A DNA stretch of 64,000 nt, taken from NCBI GenBank assembly GCA_965656445.1, contig CBFHKO010000001.1, positions 682,001 to 746,000 of the forward strand, written 5' to 3'. Below the pieces are notes generated by a model, which saw only the letters and a program-made list of their open reading frames with translations, was not told the origin of the DNA and made no database searches. Shown one piece after another: positions 62,578 through 64,000 of this stretch; within the stretch, counting starts at the first letter, position 1; each line of letters opens with the position of its first letter. The stretch is from JAHEJA01 sp965656445. GTDB taxonomy: Bacteria; Pseudomonadota; Alphaproteobacteria; Rhodobacterales; Rhodobacteraceae. Made by a program: the position numbers and the translations under genes.

Positions 62578-63816
62578 CTACGCTGCGAATTTATCGCGGT
62601 TGAACTCTGGTGAGGCAACGATCCCTTCGTCAAACAGGCGACCCATTTCGCCCGTTGTCATCCCCAAGGTTTGGTGCAGAATTTCTTCTGTATGTTGACC
62701 GACGGACGGTGCGATGCGTGGCTCTAGGGTTGGCGAGGCCTCAAAGCTAACAGGATGGGATGGCACCATGTAGCGCCCAATCCCCGGCTGCTCTAACTCA
62801 GAGAACATTGGATTGTTGGCGAATTGATCAACGTCGTCGCGCAACGCGTCTTTTACGCTTCGAAATATGGACCACGTCAGGGACATCTCATTGAACTTTG
62901 CTTCAAATTCCGAAATGCGATGGGCTGCAAACCACGGCGCGAGTATCGCTGTTATGTGCGCGCGATGGGTCCAGCGGTTGCCTTCGTCCGAGAGCGGCAC
63001 ACCCAAGGACGTTTCTAGATCCGCGATCGCCGCCTGACTATCCGTCGCTTTGATCAACCCACGCCACTGGCGGTCGGTCAAGCCGATGACCATCACACGT
63101 CCTCCACAGGCACAGACAAAATCCTGACCATACGCGCCAAACAGAGAATTGCCCGCCTTTTTACGCGGCTCTTCGTTTAGGGTCGCCTCAGCGATCATCC
63201 CAAGATGGCCAATGGTAGCGGCGGCAACATCCTTGAGCGCGAATTCAACGCCCTGCCCGACCCCATGGCGCAATCGGTGGCGCTCTGCTGCCAATAGCGA
63301 TGACACAACCATATTGCCCGCCATGCAATCCCATGCAGGCAGGGCATTTGCAACGGGGCCATCATGTCCCTCTGGTCCAGTGATCTCGGGAATACCCAAG
63401 GCTGGGTTCACCGTGTAATCAACCGCAGGTCCACCATGGCGATCCCCAGTAAGCGTGACGGACACCAAATCAGGTCGATACTTTGACAGGGTTTCATGAT
63501 CCATCCAACCGCGCACGCGTAAGTTCGTGATAAATAGACCCGCATCCTCGCCAGGGGCGGTAATGATCTGAGTGATCAGCTCGCGGCCCTCTGGGGTTTT
63601 CATATTCACCGCGATGGACTTTTTGCCTTTGTTCAGGCCTGCCCAAAAGAGGCTTTGCCCAGAGGGAGCAACAGGAAGTCGATTATAATCTAACCCACCG
63701 CCCAGTCGGTCGAACCGAATGACTTCGGCCCCCATTTGAGCAAGCTGCATACCAGCGAGGGGAACCGCAACAAACGCCGATCCTTCGACCACACGCATAC
63801 CTGTGAGAATGCTCAT
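62578..63816 (-). CDS. CaiB/BaiF CoA-transferase (2-methylfumaryl-CoA isomerase-like)
   Basis: 412-residue class III CoA-transferase. The ATG at 63816 (MSILTGMRVVEGSAFVAVPL) gives the family N-terminus; the longer frame to 63876 is unsupported. FWAGLNKGKKSIAVNMKTPEGRE is the CoA-binding block and the nucleophilic Asp fits in ALPAWDCMAGNM. The closest remembered relatives are mesaconyl-CoA C1-C4 transferases. It partners a MaoC-type hydratase, the stop of which overlaps its start. Substrate by analogy only. Confidence 0.82.
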   Translation of the reverse strand: MSILTGMRVVEGSAFVAVPLAGMQLAQMGAEVIRFDRLGGGLDYNRLPVAPSGQSLFWAGLNKGKKSIAVNMKTPEGRELITQIITAPGEDAGLFITNLRVRGWMDHETLSKYRPDLVSVTLTGDRHGGPAVDYTVNPALGIPEITGPEGHDGPVANALPAWDCMAGNMVVSSLLAAERHRLRHGVGQGVEFALKDVAAATIGHLGMIAEATLNEEPRKKAGNSLFGAYGQDFVCACGGRVMVIGLTDRQWRGLIKATDSQAAIADLETSLGVPLSDEGNRWTHRAHITAILAPWFAAHRISEFEAKFNEMSLTWSIFRSVKDALRDDVDQFANNPMFSELEQPGIGRYMVPSHPVSFEASPTLEPRIAPSVGQHTEEILHQTLGMTTGEMGRLFDEGIVASPEFNRDKFAA

Positions 63817-64000
63817 ACTGTGCCCTCCCACATTACATTTGCTTGCATGCCTTGATGCCCAAGCTGACCCGAGCATATTTCAAGCCCCCCGTCTTGTTCA
63901 ACGCCCGCAATTTCAAGGTTGTGGTCGCTAAACATCGGATGAATACCACGAAAATCAAAATCGCTTGGATGGCGATCTTTGTGTTTGATCGCGGCTTGCA
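63813..64000 (-). CDS. MaoC/FAS1-type dehydratase, C-terminal part, cut by window edge
   Basis: The last 61 codons of a gene that begins outside the window. The end reads FRGIHPMFSDHNLEIAG, GGLEICSGQLGHQGM and QANVMWEGTV, matching the C-terminus of mesaconyl-C4-CoA/hydroxyacyl-CoA dehydratase-type proteins. The TGA overlaps the CaiB start (ATGA). Such CoA-transferase/hydratase pairs act in mesaconate, itaconate and 3-hydroxypropionate metabolism. Confidence 0.6.
   Translation of the reverse strand, partial: QAAIKHKDRHPSDFDFRGIHPMFSDHNLEIAGVEQDGGLEICSGQLGHQGMQANVMWEGTV

Overview
The window is a chromosomal segment of an alphaproteobacterium, most likely a marine Rhodobacteraceae (Roseobacter group) of moderate GC. 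Three things point there: the order secE-nusG-rplKA / rplJL-rpoBC / rpsLG-fusA-tuf-rpsJ-rplCDWB-rpsS-rplV-rpsC-rplP, the block ftsEX / zinc-ribbon protein / TIGR02302 protein / lysA / small lipoprotein / argH / tlpA, and an HvrA-type H-NS protein. No rRNA, CRISPR array, prophage, transposase or integrase was seen. There is one tRNA (tRNA-Trp).

Layout. 0-13.4 kb is housekeeping: a partial FMN-binding protein, plsC, ftsX, ftsE, a zinc-ribbon membrane protein, a TIGR02302 membrane protein, lysA, a 31-residue lipoprotein, argH, a TlpA-type thioredoxin, an LpxR-like outer-membrane protein, a chemotaxis receptor and a solitary uppS. 13.4-24.3 kb starts with an H-NS-type regulator and continues with a surface-polysaccharide locus: outer-membrane protein, SLBB export protein, Wzz-like protein, WecA-like initiating transferase and rmlA-D. 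The rmlA gene carries an in-frame amber codon. 24.3-34.4 kb holds the S10 operon, cut short after rplP, and the str operon. A 758-bp spacer rich in signals separates rplW from rplB. 34.4-52.6 kb holds a rhamnosyltransferase, an EamA transporter, a GNAT protein, a CDGSH protein, rpoC, rpoB, rplL and rplJ. Next come two non-ribosomal membrane-protein genes, then rplA, rplK, nusG, secE and tRNA-Trp.

52.7-62.55 kb is an apparent accessory island. The last ~107 bp of a small membrane-protein gene (52734-53108) recur at 62442-62548 inside a decayed copy of that gene. Between the two copies lies a tightly coupled catabolic operon: class III aminotransferase, two enolase-superfamily enzymes, a medium-chain dehydrogenase and an FAD/GCV_T demethylating dehydrogenase. 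A divergent RpiR regulator and Rieske oxygenase follow. The gene set suggests uptake-independent breakdown of an N-methylated amino acid or betaine; no exact substrate can be read from the sequence. Beyond it are a CaiB/BaiF CoA-transferase and the end of a MaoC-type hydratase, a pair like those acting on mesaconyl- or itaconyl-type CoA esters.

Points most worth follow-up are the repeat-bounded catabolic island, the amber codon in rmlA (which would remove dTDP-rhamnose although three rml genes and a rhamnosyltransferase remain), the repeat-encoded membrane protein inserted in the rplKAJL cluster, and the structured rplW-rplB spacer.
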